Assembly: GCA_046290675.1 (NCBI GenBank) | Contig: JBKAHA010000002.1 | Location: forward strand, 186,001 to 250,000 | Direction of reading: 5' to 3' | DNA length: 64,000 nt | Source: Aureliella sp046290675 | Lineage (GTDB): Bacteria; Planctomycetota; Planctomycetia; Pirellulales; Pirellulaceae | Part shown: positions 1 to 9,362 of the stretch, in pieces | Numbering within the stretch: position 1 is the stretch's first letter | Layout: the number at the start of each line of letters is the position of its first letter | The notes under the pieces: generated by a model | Seen by the model: the letters and a program-made list of their open reading frames with translations, nothing else | Databases searched by the model: none | What the model was told of the DNA's origin: nothing | Position numbers and translations under genes: made by a program

Positions 1-37
1 CCGCTCCGGTGGAGCCAATGACACCGGCACACTTTGT

Positions 38-970
38 CTACAACGCAGGTTCAGGCGCAAGCGGTAGCGGTGTTGGCGAAACAGGTGGTAAGGGCTCTGC
101 TACGGCTTCCGCGACTGAGTGCGTAGCCGTTGAAAGGGGCTCTTCCTCTGCCGCCGAGGTGGTTTTGGGAAGAGTAGGAGCTAGTTCGATTGATCCTGGC
201 ATTGGATTGCCCAAGCGACCAACGAAGTAGAGTTCTTCGTAGTGCTGCAGAAGCTCATCAAAGTCGTTGATGAAGTCGAGCAAATCGGATGGATCAAGTT
301 TTTGAAGCCCGAGCATACGTTGGATACGGCGGTGCGTTGGTAGCACGTGGCGATCGGGTCGGTGTGGCGGTTCGATGACGACAACGTCGGATGGGGTAGA
401 ACCTTCGTAACAAGTTACGCAAGGAACCGCATTGACGGAATACATGAACTGGCGGAACTGATAGTCCGATTGATAAACCTTGTTCGCATCACGCAACACG
501 CGAACAATGTGCGTCGGGCTGGACACAAGGAAAATTCGTTCGACGCCTTCTTCGACAAACGTATGGCCGGCAGTTGCCAGTTCTTCGACGGTGTTTTGAG
601 AAACCGTATCGAGCACGATTCGGCTGAGCATTTTTTCCTTCAAAGCTTGCCAGCTGGCTGCGTCGCGAGACTCGGGAACGAAGTCTTGCCAAGGCTTAAA
701 GTTGAGCAGGCTATCGAAGTGCGAAAGTAAGTACTCGTAGGTGTACTCGCTCTCGAGCAACTCTTGACCGTGCTTCGGAGAGTGAACGCCACGAAATTCT
801 TTTGATGACGCGCCGGAGCCAAGCACAATGACTTTGGCATCGTTGATATAGGCGGTCAGCAATCCTTGTGGCAATCGTCCCATCGCAACGGGTGGATCTC
901 CCCAAGCAATGTGCCGCCAATTCTCTGCCCAAAGATTGCAACCGTGGATCAGAACACCAGCGTTCATCAT
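38..970 (-). CDS. DUF218 (YdcF/ElyC-like) domain protein
   Basis: A 310-residue protein with the DUF218 pattern: a strand ending in VIVLGSGAS (about residues 47-55), then DTVSQNTVEELATAG (about 121-135), then IFLVSSPTHIVRVLRDA (about 146-162). The acidic, Asn-Thr and Ser-x-x-His elements match YdcF/SanA/ElyC proteins, some of which affect envelope or undecaprenyl-phosphate metabolism; the substrate here is unknown. The C-terminus is a Pro/Ala/Glu-rich tail and looks disordered. The open frame runs upstream to 1333, but those 121 residues look like noncoding DNA. I start at the MetMet pair just before the first conserved strand; no clear Shine-Dalgarno sequence decides it. There is no N-terminal membrane helix, unlike several YdcF relatives, so it is probably cytoplasmic. 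Confidence 0.6.
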   Translation of the reverse strand: MMNAGVLIHGCNLWAENWRHIAWGDPPVAMGRLPQGLLTAYINDAKVIVLGSGASSKEFRGVHSPKHGQELLESEYTYEYLLSHFDSLLNFKPWQDFVPESRDAASWQALKEKMLSRIVLDTVSQNTVEELATAGHTFVEEGVERIFLVSSPTHIVRVLRDANKVYQSDYQFRQFMYSVNAVPCVTCYEGSTPSDVVVIEPPHRPDRHVLPTHRRIQRMLGLQKLDPSDLLDFINDFDELLQHYEELYFVGRLGNPMPGSIELAPTLPKTTSAAEEEPLSTATHSVAEAVAEPLPPVSPTPLPLAPEPAL

Positions 971-1381
971 GTTCGTCCGTTTAGTTTGCGAAAAGGAAGT
1001 TGCGATCGATGGTGTGAATGGCTTCCATGGCGACGAGGGGTCTGTCACGGGAGAGGTGTGGTCGATCTGAAACCACGCGCGGAAATCGCTGAGTCGAACG
1101 CGTCGGCTAAAGGCAAACGCGGGCGATATACAATCTCTGCTCTCGTCTTGAACGGTAGCATTCACCGCTATCGTCGGATTGAAGCGATCAGGCACCGACT
1201 GGGCGATTGCGGGTAACCGCCGCGAGTTTGAGGGTTGTAGGGATTCTGTTGGCACTCGACTTGGGCGCAAAAAACGCGTCAGCCCTTTCGCCGCCGTACG
1301 TGGGGGTACATGCTGGAGTAAGTCGCCCCCCATTAGTACTCGGTTGTTTGCGCTCGGTTGTTTGCGATCAGTTGTTGGGAC
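971..1381. other. Intergenic stretch without a supported gene
   Basis: These 411 bases lie between two minus-strand genes. Open frames on both strands cross it, but their products have no hydrophobic, domain-like or compositional sign of coding. It holds a perfect 14-bp tandem duplication (listed separately) and presumably the promoter of the DUF218 gene. I see no RNA gene. Confidence 0.5.
1339..1366. repeat. Perfect 14-bp tandem duplication
   Basis: The unit ctcggttgtttgcg occurs twice with no spacer, 15 bases beyond the stop codon of the RND transporter gene. It resembles other short duplications at gene ends in this window. Confidence 0.85.
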
Positions 1382-3772
1382 TCATTCAGAGGCCACCGCT
1401 TTGTTCTTTTCATTGGAACGGTAGACGAGCGTGATGATTGCCGGCAGCAGAAGCAAGTCGGCTAGGAGGGCGGCGAATAGGACGGCAATCAAATATGTCC
1501 CGAGCATGTTGATCGACCAGTACTCCGCGAAGGCAAATGGGAAGAAGCCGAGCGACAAAATGATGGTCGTTCGAATGATGGCTAAACCCGTGTGATTCAT
1601 CGAACCTCGAAGCGCTTCGGTAACCGACTTACCAGAACGAAGTTCAATCTTGAAACGGGAAAGGAAGTGAATAGTGTCGTCCACCGCCAAACCTAATCCT
1701 AGGGTTCCGACCGCCAAAAGGTCGCTGTCAGCGACTTCGTGAAAATAAGCAACGAGACCTCCCAACAGCACGAGTGGCGTTAGGTTTGGAAGGGCAGATA
1801 CCCAGGCAAGGCGGAAAGAACGTAAACCGAATGCGATTAGGAAGAAGATGGTCGTAAAGCAGAACACAAATCCCTGCATGTGGCCGCGGATGATTTCCCG
1901 GACTGCTCTGCCGACCAATGGCGCAGAACCCTTCTCCAATACTTCGATCGACGGACCAAATAGCTGGCGTGCTTCGTTTGCCATGTCCTCTGAAAACCGT
2001 GTCATCGCTAAGTATGAGGTCGCCGGAATCGGAATTAGGATGCGTAAGTGGCGTTCGTCTTCGGTGACGAGACTATCAACGACTGCAGGTTCTAGCTGGC
2101 GAAGAAAACGGATCGATGCCACAGCATGTTCGTCGGAGGCGGGAATTCCAGTCGTGTTCGAGTAGTCCAGCTGGGTTAAGAAAGCTTGTAACACGTTGCT
2201 GATGGAATCGACTTGTTCGCAGCCGTGCTCGGCTCGGCATTTCGATGCGAATTTTCTTAAGGTTTCCATCGTTGATTGGCTTAGCAGATCCTCTGGGGCT
2301 CCGCGCAACACAATCTCTGCGGAGTTGATTCCGCCGTATTGCTCACTGAAGAATCGAGTGCTCTCAGTGATCATGTGATCGCTCGAGAAACGTTGTGTCA
2401 GGTCGGGGTCAAGCCGGAGACGCGACGACAACGCAACACACAAAGCAAAGCAAGCGACAAAGCATACAAGGGTTATTCTGGGGTAGCCCGTTCCGATTGC
2501 CAGACATCGGCGCGAGACCCAGTCGCTGAATGCTGACGCCGATCCTGCGGTCACGATGGGCCGCCGCCAGCGGTGGAGCAAATCCAAAAAGATGGGAACG
2601 AACAGGACGGAAAGAATAAGTGCCCCAGCGACTCCGGCAGCGGCGGAGACGCCAAACTGTCGTATCGTCCGTGCGGGTACAAAGACCAACGAAGCGAAGC
2701 CGATGAACGTGGTGATACTTGTCAGGATACAAGCGCCGCCGACATGAACGAAAGTCTTACGGACCGCCTCGCGATGAACCACGCCGGCACCAGTTTCGGC
2801 GGTGTACGACGAGACTAAGTGGATGACATCGGCGGTACTAATGACCAGTACCATTAGCGGGACTGCCGCCATTAGTACCGAGAATTTCCCAAAGCATACG
2901 ATGCCAAATGCCACGCCCCAGGCGACGGAAGCGGCTGCGATCAGGAGAGTAAGAATGATGACTTCGAGGCGCCGGAACACGAAGTAGACTGCAGCAGAAA
3001 TTAGCAGGCCGCCGAGTGGCAGGATTCGGAGTAATACGGAATCGATCTCCATGAATGCGAATGCTTGCAGTGGAATGAGCCCGGAGCAATAAAGGGCTTG
3101 CTCACCGAGCTGGTTCTCTCGAGCGATTTGGGTCAGCTTATTTACGATCTCAATCTGCGCGGATGGTTGTAGCGGCTCGTCCATAACGAGTTCGACAATC
3201 ATCACCTGGGACTGGCCATCTCGCGAAATGACTTTTCTGGCGTAACTGTCTTCGTCGGCTAGTAGAGTCTGAAAGAGACGCCGCAGTTCTCGGTCATTGC
3301 GTCTGGGGTCATTTAGCCTGGCTGGCAGAATGGGGTCGAGCCGAGGGCTTACTTCAGGAACTGCGCCTTGCTTAAGTTTTGCATTGAGCACAATCTTCTG
3401 TGTCGTGCCGCGCATCCCGGTGACGACCGCTGACTCTCGGGGGAGATTGGGCAACGCGACCACCCGACGGACTTCCGGCAAATTCGTCATCGCATCGGCA
3501 GCGCGACGGATCGATGTGAGCTTCTGCTCAGAAAAGAGGGATTCGCCCTCCGTTGTGGCGAGCCAAATCAGCGCATCGGGATTATTCGGGAAGAGTTCTT
3601 CGAGTGCCTCGGCGTTTAGATAGTCCTGGCGGTTATCAACGAAAGACTCCACGATCGAAGGCGCGAATTCCGCATTCCAGACGACGACACCAGCCGGGAT
3701 AGTGATAAGAAGCACGATTCCGAACACGACGAAAGCGTATTGCAGGATTAGTCGTAGTGCCTTGTCGCCCAT
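1382..3772 (-). CDS. RND superfamily (MMPL-type) transporter
   Basis: A 796-residue inner-membrane protein built as two similar halves, the RND/MMPL plan. A first helix at about residues 10-32 is followed by a large periplasmic loop, then a block of five helices containing LMVLVISTADVIHL. A second loop and a second block follow, with LGLGLAVDDTIHFLSRF. The acidic residues inside these helices are where RND proteins relay protons. At about 800 residues it is shorter than AcrB/CusA-type pumps (over 1000) and fits the MMPL/HpnN-like group that moves lipids, hopanoids or other hydrophobic cargo. The cargo cannot be read from sequence. No periplasmic adaptor or outer-membrane factor gene lies nearby. 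The next upstream gene, a dehydrogenase, ends 77 bases away on the same strand. Confidence 0.85.
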   Translation of the reverse strand: MGDKALRLILQYAFVVFGIVLLITIPAGVVVWNAEFAPSIVESFVDNRQDYLNAEALEELFPNNPDALIWLATTEGESLFSEQKLTSIRRAADAMTNLPEVRRVVALPNLPRESAVVTGMRGTTQKIVLNAKLKQGAVPEVSPRLDPILPARLNDPRRNDRELRRLFQTLLADEDSYARKVISRDGQSQVMIVELVMDEPLQPSAQIEIVNKLTQIARENQLGEQALYCSGLIPLQAFAFMEIDSVLLRILPLGGLLISAAVYFVFRRLEVIILTLLIAAASVAWGVAFGIVCFGKFSVLMAAVPLMVLVISTADVIHLVSSYTAETGAGVVHREAVRKTFVHVGGACILTSITTFIGFASLVFVPARTIRQFGVSAAAGVAGALILSVLFVPIFLDLLHRWRRPIVTAGSASAFSDWVSRRCLAIGTGYPRITLVCFVACFALCVALSSRLRLDPDLTQRFSSDHMITESTRFFSEQYGGINSAEIVLRGAPEDLLSQSTMETLRKFASKCRAEHGCEQVDSISNVLQAFLTQLDYSNTTGIPASDEHAVASIRFLRQLEPAVVDSLVTEDERHLRILIPIPATSYLAMTRFSEDMANEARQLFGPSIEVLEKGSAPLVGRAVREIIRGHMQGFVFCFTTIFFLIAFGLRSFRLAWVSALPNLTPLVLLGGLVAYFHEVADSDLLAVGTLGLGLAVDDTIHFLSRFKIELRSGKSVTEALRGSMNHTGLAIIRTTIILSLGFFPFAFAEYWSINMLGTYLIAVLFAALLADLLLLPAIITLVYRSNEKNKAVASE

Positions 3773-3849
3773 TAACTAGGTTTCGTACGGGATCGGAAAG
3801 AGATCGTTGAGATTGTGCGGGATTCTAACTTGATGCACGGATTTCGGCG

Positions 3850-4833
3850 CTAGCAGTCTTCAGCCGCTGTTGTATTCAACAGAATTTTACGCACACCCGG
3901 CCTAGCAGCGTGCTCAAAGCCGTTGAGTGCTTGCTCCAACGGGTAGCATGCGTCAATGAACAGGGAAAGTGGCAGAGCTCCGCTCGCTAGGAACTCAATG
4001 GCACGGTCGAACGGACCACAGCGTGAGCCGATGATACGGATTTCATTGACCACAATTGGTGTCAAATCGATTGCACCGGCATCAGCGAAGGTGCTCTTGA
4101 GAACCATCGTCCCGCAGGGCCGTAGCGTACGCAAAGCACTCGCGAATCCTGTTGGGGAACCTGTCGCATCGACCACCAGATGGAAATGTTGTTCAGGGAG
4201 GGAGTCTGCGAGGCTCGTTTTAAAGTCGAGATCACGCGCGAGTGAAAGTGATGTTGCCGATCGACCGGCGACGTGGGTGTTCACACCATGATGTCGCAGA
4301 ACGAGTGCGATGAGCATCCCAAGTCTACCTGGTCCAACGACGCAAGCTTCTGGATACTTCATCAGGCCCGAAGTCTCTGATTCCAATTGTGCCGGGATAC
4401 GGAGAGCGGCGGCTAAGGGTTCTGCGAATACGGCTTCGTGGTCGGGTACTGTGTCCGGTATTTCAAACAGATTGGATTCGGGAATAGCAACGTAGTCGGC
4501 CATGGCACCGTCGCGATTCAAGATTCCGAGTACGCTGCGGTGCGGGTGGTGTTCGAATCCGAAATCACGATACCCTGGAGATTCCGGGTCGGCGAAGTTG
4601 ATGGATGCAACGACACGTTTGCCTAGCCACGCAGATGATTCCGGTGCAACGACATGTCCAACGAACTCATGGCCCAGTGTACCTTGGAAGCCAAAGTAGC
4701 CTTTGGTAATCTCAAGGTCAGTTGAGCAAATCCCCGCCATGCGGACGCGGACTAAAACCTCGCCCGGAACGATCGACGGGCGTTCGAGCTGGACGACTTC
4801 CAATCGGTTGTCGGTGAAACGAACCGCGCGCAT
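3850..4833 (-). CDS. Zinc-type medium-chain dehydrogenase lacking the structural zinc lobe
   Basis: A 327-residue MDR-family oxidoreductase. The N-terminal GroES-like domain carries the catalytic zinc ligands Cys36 and His55-Glu56 (AGICSTDLE, LGHEFVGHV). A Rossmann domain follows, with a nucleotide-binding turn in VVGPGRLGMLIALVL. Members of this family oxidise alcohols, polyols or threonine with NAD(P). The usual four-cysteine structural-zinc loop at about residues 75-100 is absent; the segment reads INFADPESPGYRDFGFEHH and has no Cys. The stop codon of the preceding 1439-residue gene overlaps a possible GTG start at 4839, so translation is probably coupled. I prefer the ATG at 4833 because MRAVRF matches family starts. 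Substrate unknown. Confidence 0.85.
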   Translation of the reverse strand: MRAVRFTDNRLEVVQLERPSIVPGEVLVRVRMAGICSTDLEITKGYFGFQGTLGHEFVGHVVAPESSAWLGKRVVASINFADPESPGYRDFGFEHHPHRSVLGILNRDGAMADYVAIPESNLFEIPDTVPDHEAVFAEPLAAALRIPAQLESETSGLMKYPEACVVGPGRLGMLIALVLRHHGVNTHVAGRSATSLSLARDLDFKTSLADSLPEQHFHLVVDATGSPTGFASALRTLRPCGTMVLKSTFADAGAIDLTPIVVNEIRIIGSRCGPFDRAIEFLASGALPLSLFIDACYPLEQALNGFEHAARPGVRKILLNTTAAEDC

Positions 4834-4835
4834 AC

Positions 4836-7800
4836 TCACCGTTGCCAGCCTTCAGTGACGGTTTCTTTGAACTGCTCAATGAGACTCGACTTCTGAGACG
4901 GCTCTGCGGGACGCCCCCAGACGGAGCCACCAGAAAATCGAGATGGATCGTGACCTGTGTTCTCGTTCAAGTGCGAACGTTCGACGAATTGATCGGGTGA
5001 ACGGGCAGATATTGGAGGCACTTCGAAGAGTGGGTGTCTTCGTTTTAAATAGCGGACCCAAGGGCTGTTGAGGAGGTTGAGCGCTGATAGATAGTTGCCA
5101 TTAGACAGATCTTCTTCGGCGGAGAGGAATTTTCCGTGAAGGAAGCTAGATTCACTCGGGTGCAACCAGCTCTGGAGCACTCGGACGTCGTCGATCCAGA
5201 CTGTGCCTTCGCCGATGAGTTCAATCGAAACGACGAGGGACTCGAGCTCTTCGGTGGGTATATCAGCCACATGTAAGCTGACTGGTCTCGGACCCCAGTC
5301 GGTTGGAAGCTGCCGAGTTCTGTCGGCGATCGATCCAAAATTGTTGCTGGCCGCGAATCGCTTGCCGCCTGATGTTGTCCCTTGGACAGATAGGCGTACC
5401 CTCGCGGATGGATTGGAAGTCGGGACTCGCATCCACGCTTCGAGCGAAAGTCGTCCCGTTGCCGGTGCTGGAATTGGCTTGCTCTGTATCCAGGCCGAAG
5501 CGTCACCTGAATTCGTGTTGGTTATCTTCAATGAAGTCTCGCCAGAACGAGGGAAATCAGGTGAGGCATGAAAGCGAACGCCTGGCAATTGAGACGTGTT
5601 CCAGTGTGATGGTTTTAGACCCCGCGACGACTGACTTGTTGCCGAGTCGGAGATTTCTTCCCATTGCTCGAAATCGCCGTGGACATTCGCATGCACCGTC
5701 CGAAGCGTGGGGTCTTGCTCATTCGCAAGTAGGATTCCCAGTCGACGCAATTCGGTTCGCACTGCTTGTAAAACGGGTTCCGGCGAATTTGCGTTGGCAG
5801 CGACGAATGCCATCGACGGTGATTCGAATCGAATGACTCGGCTAGAGTGCCCGTCAACGGGGATCTGCCAGCGGATCAGTGATGAATCAGGTGACAGATC
5901 CTTGCGCAAAGGACCGCCGTCGCTTGGCGTGAAGGGGGCGTATTCAATATCACGAAAACGCTCATTTGATTCCAAAACGATCGTTTGTCGCCAGGGGGCA
6001 AAATTGCTAACGCGAACAAAAGTCGAATGGTCATCAACAGCAATTTTGATCGAGTATGCTTGGTGGCGAAGTGGACTGTCGACCTCCGGCGCTTCAGAAG
6101 CCGTTAGGGACAATGGTTTCCAACGCAAGCGAAGTGCGGCCGTGTTTCGCATTTCGCCGAACGCGTTGCGAAGTGCAAGTAGATCGTGCCCATTCGGCAG
6201 CCAGGCGCCGCTAACACTTTTGGTAATTTGACCAACAGGTGAGAAACTCGAAGTAAGGCTCAACGGCTCGCTTTGAAAGTAGCCTTTGGTCGGAGTCGTG
6301 CCGTTAATATTGATTGGGAACAACCGAATTTCCTCTCCTCCTGACGCATCGTCGGCCCTGAGTACGACGGCATCAGGTTGTTGGTGGACGAGTTTGGTGA
6401 TGCTCGGACGAGGCCTTGAGCCTGTACGACGATCGGAGTCGACGGAGGTGGTTGCTCGCAAGTCGGAAGCTAGCGGAACTGGCGTGGGAAGCACTGCCAG
6501 TTTCGATTTGCGGGCGGCCCAGTAAACAAACTGCTCTGCATCGATCGTCTCTTCGCTCGGTACGAAGGCTCCACCAACAACGTCAACGCCTTCAATCTGA
6601 CTGAGCAACGCAAGGTCGATGCCTATGGCTTGCAAGAATCGATCGGGCGAACGAGCATGAGTGCCTGGTTGTTCAAAATCGCTTTCGGTGAGTTGTTCGT
6701 CCCAGAGACGTCCGATATTCAGCAGTAGGTTCGCATTGGGTGCAGCACGACGAACTTCAGATGCCAGCTCTTGGTAAAAACGTGCTAGCTGTTGTGCACG
6801 CCAGGCAAAATAAAGCGACTTGGCTTTTCGATTGAGTTGCATCTGGGGATTCGCCGCGAAACGGGTGCGTTCCACTTCTTGAGGGGAGCCCGTCTGTAAC
6901 TTTTGAAACTGTGCGATGTCTTCCGGTTGAAATCCCCACAGGTCACCTCGGAAAGTGAGGTGAGCGTTGCGATCAATCTGTAGCTGTATTCCACCAAAGC
7001 ATTCGTGTGACGCATATCTGGCGATCAGTTCAGAGACCGTATCACGAACACTTTGCTGTACCTGAGGATGCAACGGGTTCCATCGATCCGAAGTCCCGCC
7101 GTTTTGATGACGTTGGAACAGGCCTGCTTCATCGTTTTCTCGCGCGTATTGGGCGAGTTGGATGGTCGGCGAATCGAGATCAATGGCCAGGACTACCTTG
7201 ATGTCTCGTCGATTGCAAAGCCGCATGAGCAATTCGACGGAGTCCTTGATCGCAGGGGTCCGACTGTCACTGAAGTAGGCACCATTATCGAATAGTAGAT
7301 TGGGTGAAAGTCTCTCCGATGGATAGAGCGTTCCACCGTCGGCAGCGACCTTCAAAAAAAGTAGGTTGGCGTTAGCGAACTCTAAAGATTGGATCAAACG
7401 GGAAACGCTGGAGTAGAAGGTCTCCCAACTATCCAGCCACGACCCAGAAGCAGGATCTTGGATTCGGCCTGAAGAAAAGCATGACGCCAATAGAGGTTTG
7501 TCAATTTGAATCCCAACGTGAGCCGCCGACTCTTCCGTCGTGGTTGGCAACTTAGGTTGGAGTTTGGCGACATCCAATCTGAACTGGGCAACGTAGGCGG
7601 AGTTCGTTTGGGACGTATTCGCAAATACGAGGTAGTTCGGATCTTCAGCTGGCCAAAACAGCAGCTCAATCTGCTTCACTCTGCCCTCTGGGAAAGCGGA
7701 AGAGGCGTTGTCCGGTTCTTGGAATCTGGTGTAGCCATCGGTGATATGGCTCGTCACGATGCGATAATCGTTACCAATCGAATCTTGCCGAACGGTTTGT

Positions 7801-9155
7801 CCGCGTTCAGATTTCGCGGGAAGATCGCTGCGTAAGCTGACGAGGAGATCGTCACCGAGGCCAGCTGGCAAAGTCACTCGCAATCGGTGCGGCCTGTTGT
7901 TATCAAGGCTTTCAAGCGGAATCCCAATCCAGGAGTCGGTTCCGAGCTCAAGGCAGCTTAACTTGGACTTCGGACGATGAGAGGCTGGAGTGACGGCGTG
8001 GGATGCTTCAGGTGTGGTTCGAAGACCGCCGACCGGCAAGTCGACTGCAGTTACATCACCGATGAGAATCGGTTTCGAACCACCAAATCCAAGCCGTTCG
8101 ATTGGAGATCGGCCGGTTAGATTGTCCCAGGCGTATGCACTTGCGTTGCCGAGGTTGATCCAGTCTAGAATGCCACCGTCCAATAGATCTGCTGCGTTGA
8201 CATTCGCTACCTCCTGCCATCCTGCGATTGAGTTGCCGCGATTTTGTTGGTCAAGCGCCACGAACTCCAAACGTCGTCGCAACAAGGGCTTGTCGCTTTG
8301 AAATGCTGGAAGCCGGCGTTTGCTAACGAGCGCGAAATCCCAATGGAATACGCCTTCCGATCTGGGGGTTGGGAGTGTTAGCTCGACGGGCTCGCAGTTT
8401 CCCGCCGCGTCAATTGAAACTTGTTCTCGCACGGTTTCGATCGTCCGACCGGACGACTCGTTCAGATGCGCGACGAGCTCATAGGTACCGGCAGTAAGAC
8501 TCGTTCGGTAGGCTGAGGCTTGGACTGAGATCGATTGGTTGCAGTCGACGATGTCCAGACGAGTGCTCTGTTCTTGGATGCGAAGCCTGTCGTACGCCTG
8601 CCGTTCTACAGACAAACGAGTTCCCACATCATCGATGTGTTCCGAGATTCGTCCTCGGACGAGATGGACGATCGGATAGCTACGAACGATGGCTGCTTGG
8701 GATGCTGTTGCGGCGAACGTAATTTCAAGCGTCGCCGTCAGGGGGCAATCTAATCGGAAATCAAATCCACCAAACGCTGCCGGGTCGCGCGGAGAAATCG
8801 TCAGTCGATTCGGGGCACTTTCGTAGACACTGTTGCTCGAGCCACGAGCTTGGCTCAAATTTCGCACGAAGGTGATTCGCCCCTCGTCGAGTTCGAGACT
8901 CGCTTGAATTGGTCTCTGGACGGGGCCACCCCATACCAATCGAAGGTCGCCCTGAAAAACCTCGGAGTTGGATTCGGAGGTTGTAGTTGTCGCAGTCCGG
9001 TCGGACACCGTGTCGACCACTTGTTGGCCATGTGCTTTGGGCAATGCGGCATTCGTAAGCACGCTGAGGGTACACAAGCAGAAACAACGCAGCATCCAAC
9101 AAGAGTGCAGCGGATTTGCTCGGTATCTGTGCTTTGGACGTCCATGTCCGGGCAT
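4836..9155 (-). CDS. Very large secreted protein with glycoside-hydrolase-like TIM barrel
   Basis: A 1439-residue exported protein. The N-terminus has a hydrophobic stretch (about residues 19-40) ending in AALPKAHGQ, which looks like a signal peptide cleaved near residue 44. Residues of about 50-540 look like beta-rich domains. About 550-890 resembles the glycosyl-hydrolase-like GHL10 fold: it opens with KPLLASCFSSG, then FLKVAADGGTLYPSE, a sugar-barrel strand IKVVLAIDLDS and GGIQLQIDRN. About 1198-1330 is a carbohydrate-binding-like beta sandwich ending EGTVWIDDVRVLQSW. The C-terminus may form a TPR-like helical pair. It probably acts outside the cytoplasm on a polysaccharide, but catalytic residues cannot be assigned. 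It directly precedes the dehydrogenase gene. Family assignment is moderate; export is more certain. Confidence 0.7.
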   Translation of the reverse strand: MPGHGRPKHRYRANPLHSCWMLRCFCLCTLSVLTNAALPKAHGQQVVDTVSDRTATTTTSESNSEVFQGDLRLVWGGPVQRPIQASLELDEGRITFVRNLSQARGSSNSVYESAPNRLTISPRDPAAFGGFDFRLDCPLTATLEITFAATASQAAIVRSYPIVHLVRGRISEHIDDVGTRLSVERQAYDRLRIQEQSTRLDIVDCNQSISVQASAYRTSLTAGTYELVAHLNESSGRTIETVREQVSIDAAGNCEPVELTLPTPRSEGVFHWDFALVSKRRLPAFQSDKPLLRRRLEFVALDQQNRGNSIAGWQEVANVNAADLLDGGILDWINLGNASAYAWDNLTGRSPIERLGFGGSKPILIGDVTAVDLPVGGLRTTPEASHAVTPASHRPKSKLSCLELGTDSWIGIPLESLDNNRPHRLRVTLPAGLGDDLLVSLRSDLPAKSERGQTVRQDSIGNDYRIVTSHITDGYTRFQEPDNASSAFPEGRVKQIELLFWPAEDPNYLVFANTSQTNSAYVAQFRLDVAKLQPKLPTTTEESAAHVGIQIDKPLLASCFSSGRIQDPASGSWLDSWETFYSSVSRLIQSLEFANANLLFLKVAADGGTLYPSERLSPNLLFDNGAYFSDSRTPAIKDSVELLMRLCNRRDIKVVLAIDLDSPTIQLAQYARENDEAGLFQRHQNGGTSDRWNPLHPQVQQSVRDTVSELIARYASHECFGGIQLQIDRNAHLTFRGDLWGFQPEDIAQFQKLQTGSPQEVERTRFAANPQMQLNRKAKSLYFAWRAQQLARFYQELASEVRRAAPNANLLLNIGRLWDEQLTESDFEQPGTHARSPDRFLQAIGIDLALLSQIEGVDVVGGAFVPSEETIDAEQFVYWAARKSKLAVLPTPVPLASDLRATTSVDSDRRTGSRPRPSITKLVHQQPDAVVLRADDASGGEEIRLFPININGTTPTKGYFQSEPLSLTSSFSPVGQITKSVSGAWLPNGHDLLALRNAFGEMRNTAALRLRWKPLSLTASEAPEVDSPLRHQAYSIKIAVDDHSTFVRVSNFAPWRQTIVLESNERFRDIEYAPFTPSDGGPLRKDLSPDSSLIRWQIPVDGHSSRVIRFESPSMAFVAANANSPEPVLQAVRTELRRLGILLANEQDPTLRTVHANVHGDFEQWEEISDSATSQSSRGLKPSHWNTSQLPGVRFHASPDFPRSGETSLKITNTNSGDASAWIQSKPIPAPATGRLSLEAWMRVPTSNPSARVRLSVQGTTSGGKRFAASNNFGSIADRTRQLPTDWGPRPVSLHVADIPTEELESLVVSIELIGEGTVWIDDVRVLQSWLHPSESSFLHGKFLSAEEDLSNGNYLSALNLLNSPWVRYLKRRHPLFEVPPISARSPDQFVERSHLNENTGHDPSRFSGGSVWGRPAEPSQKSSLIEQFKETVTEGWQR

Positions 9156-9362
9156 GATTAGCAGCCGCAGTGGTGGCTTCTGTTATCCGAGGCTTCGCGG
9201 ATTCCATTCCACGGAAGACTACCTCAGGGCATTAGCGCCGAGTTCTACCAAAACCAGTCGTTCGCCTCACGAGCAGAAAACGACTATTGCCAACATTACG
9301 TCTAGCTAGCTATCGCAGGCTGTCGGTAGGGATTGCCGTCAAGAAACCGAGGCATTAGCAGC

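Noticed and set aside
971..1333. Upstream extension of the DUF218 protein
   Set aside because: 121 residues with no structure and no hydrophobic signal; the Met pair at 970 fits the domain better.
1179..1434. Plus-strand frames near the RND 3' end
   Set aside because: Low-complexity, no start context, and they overlap the end of the transporter gene.
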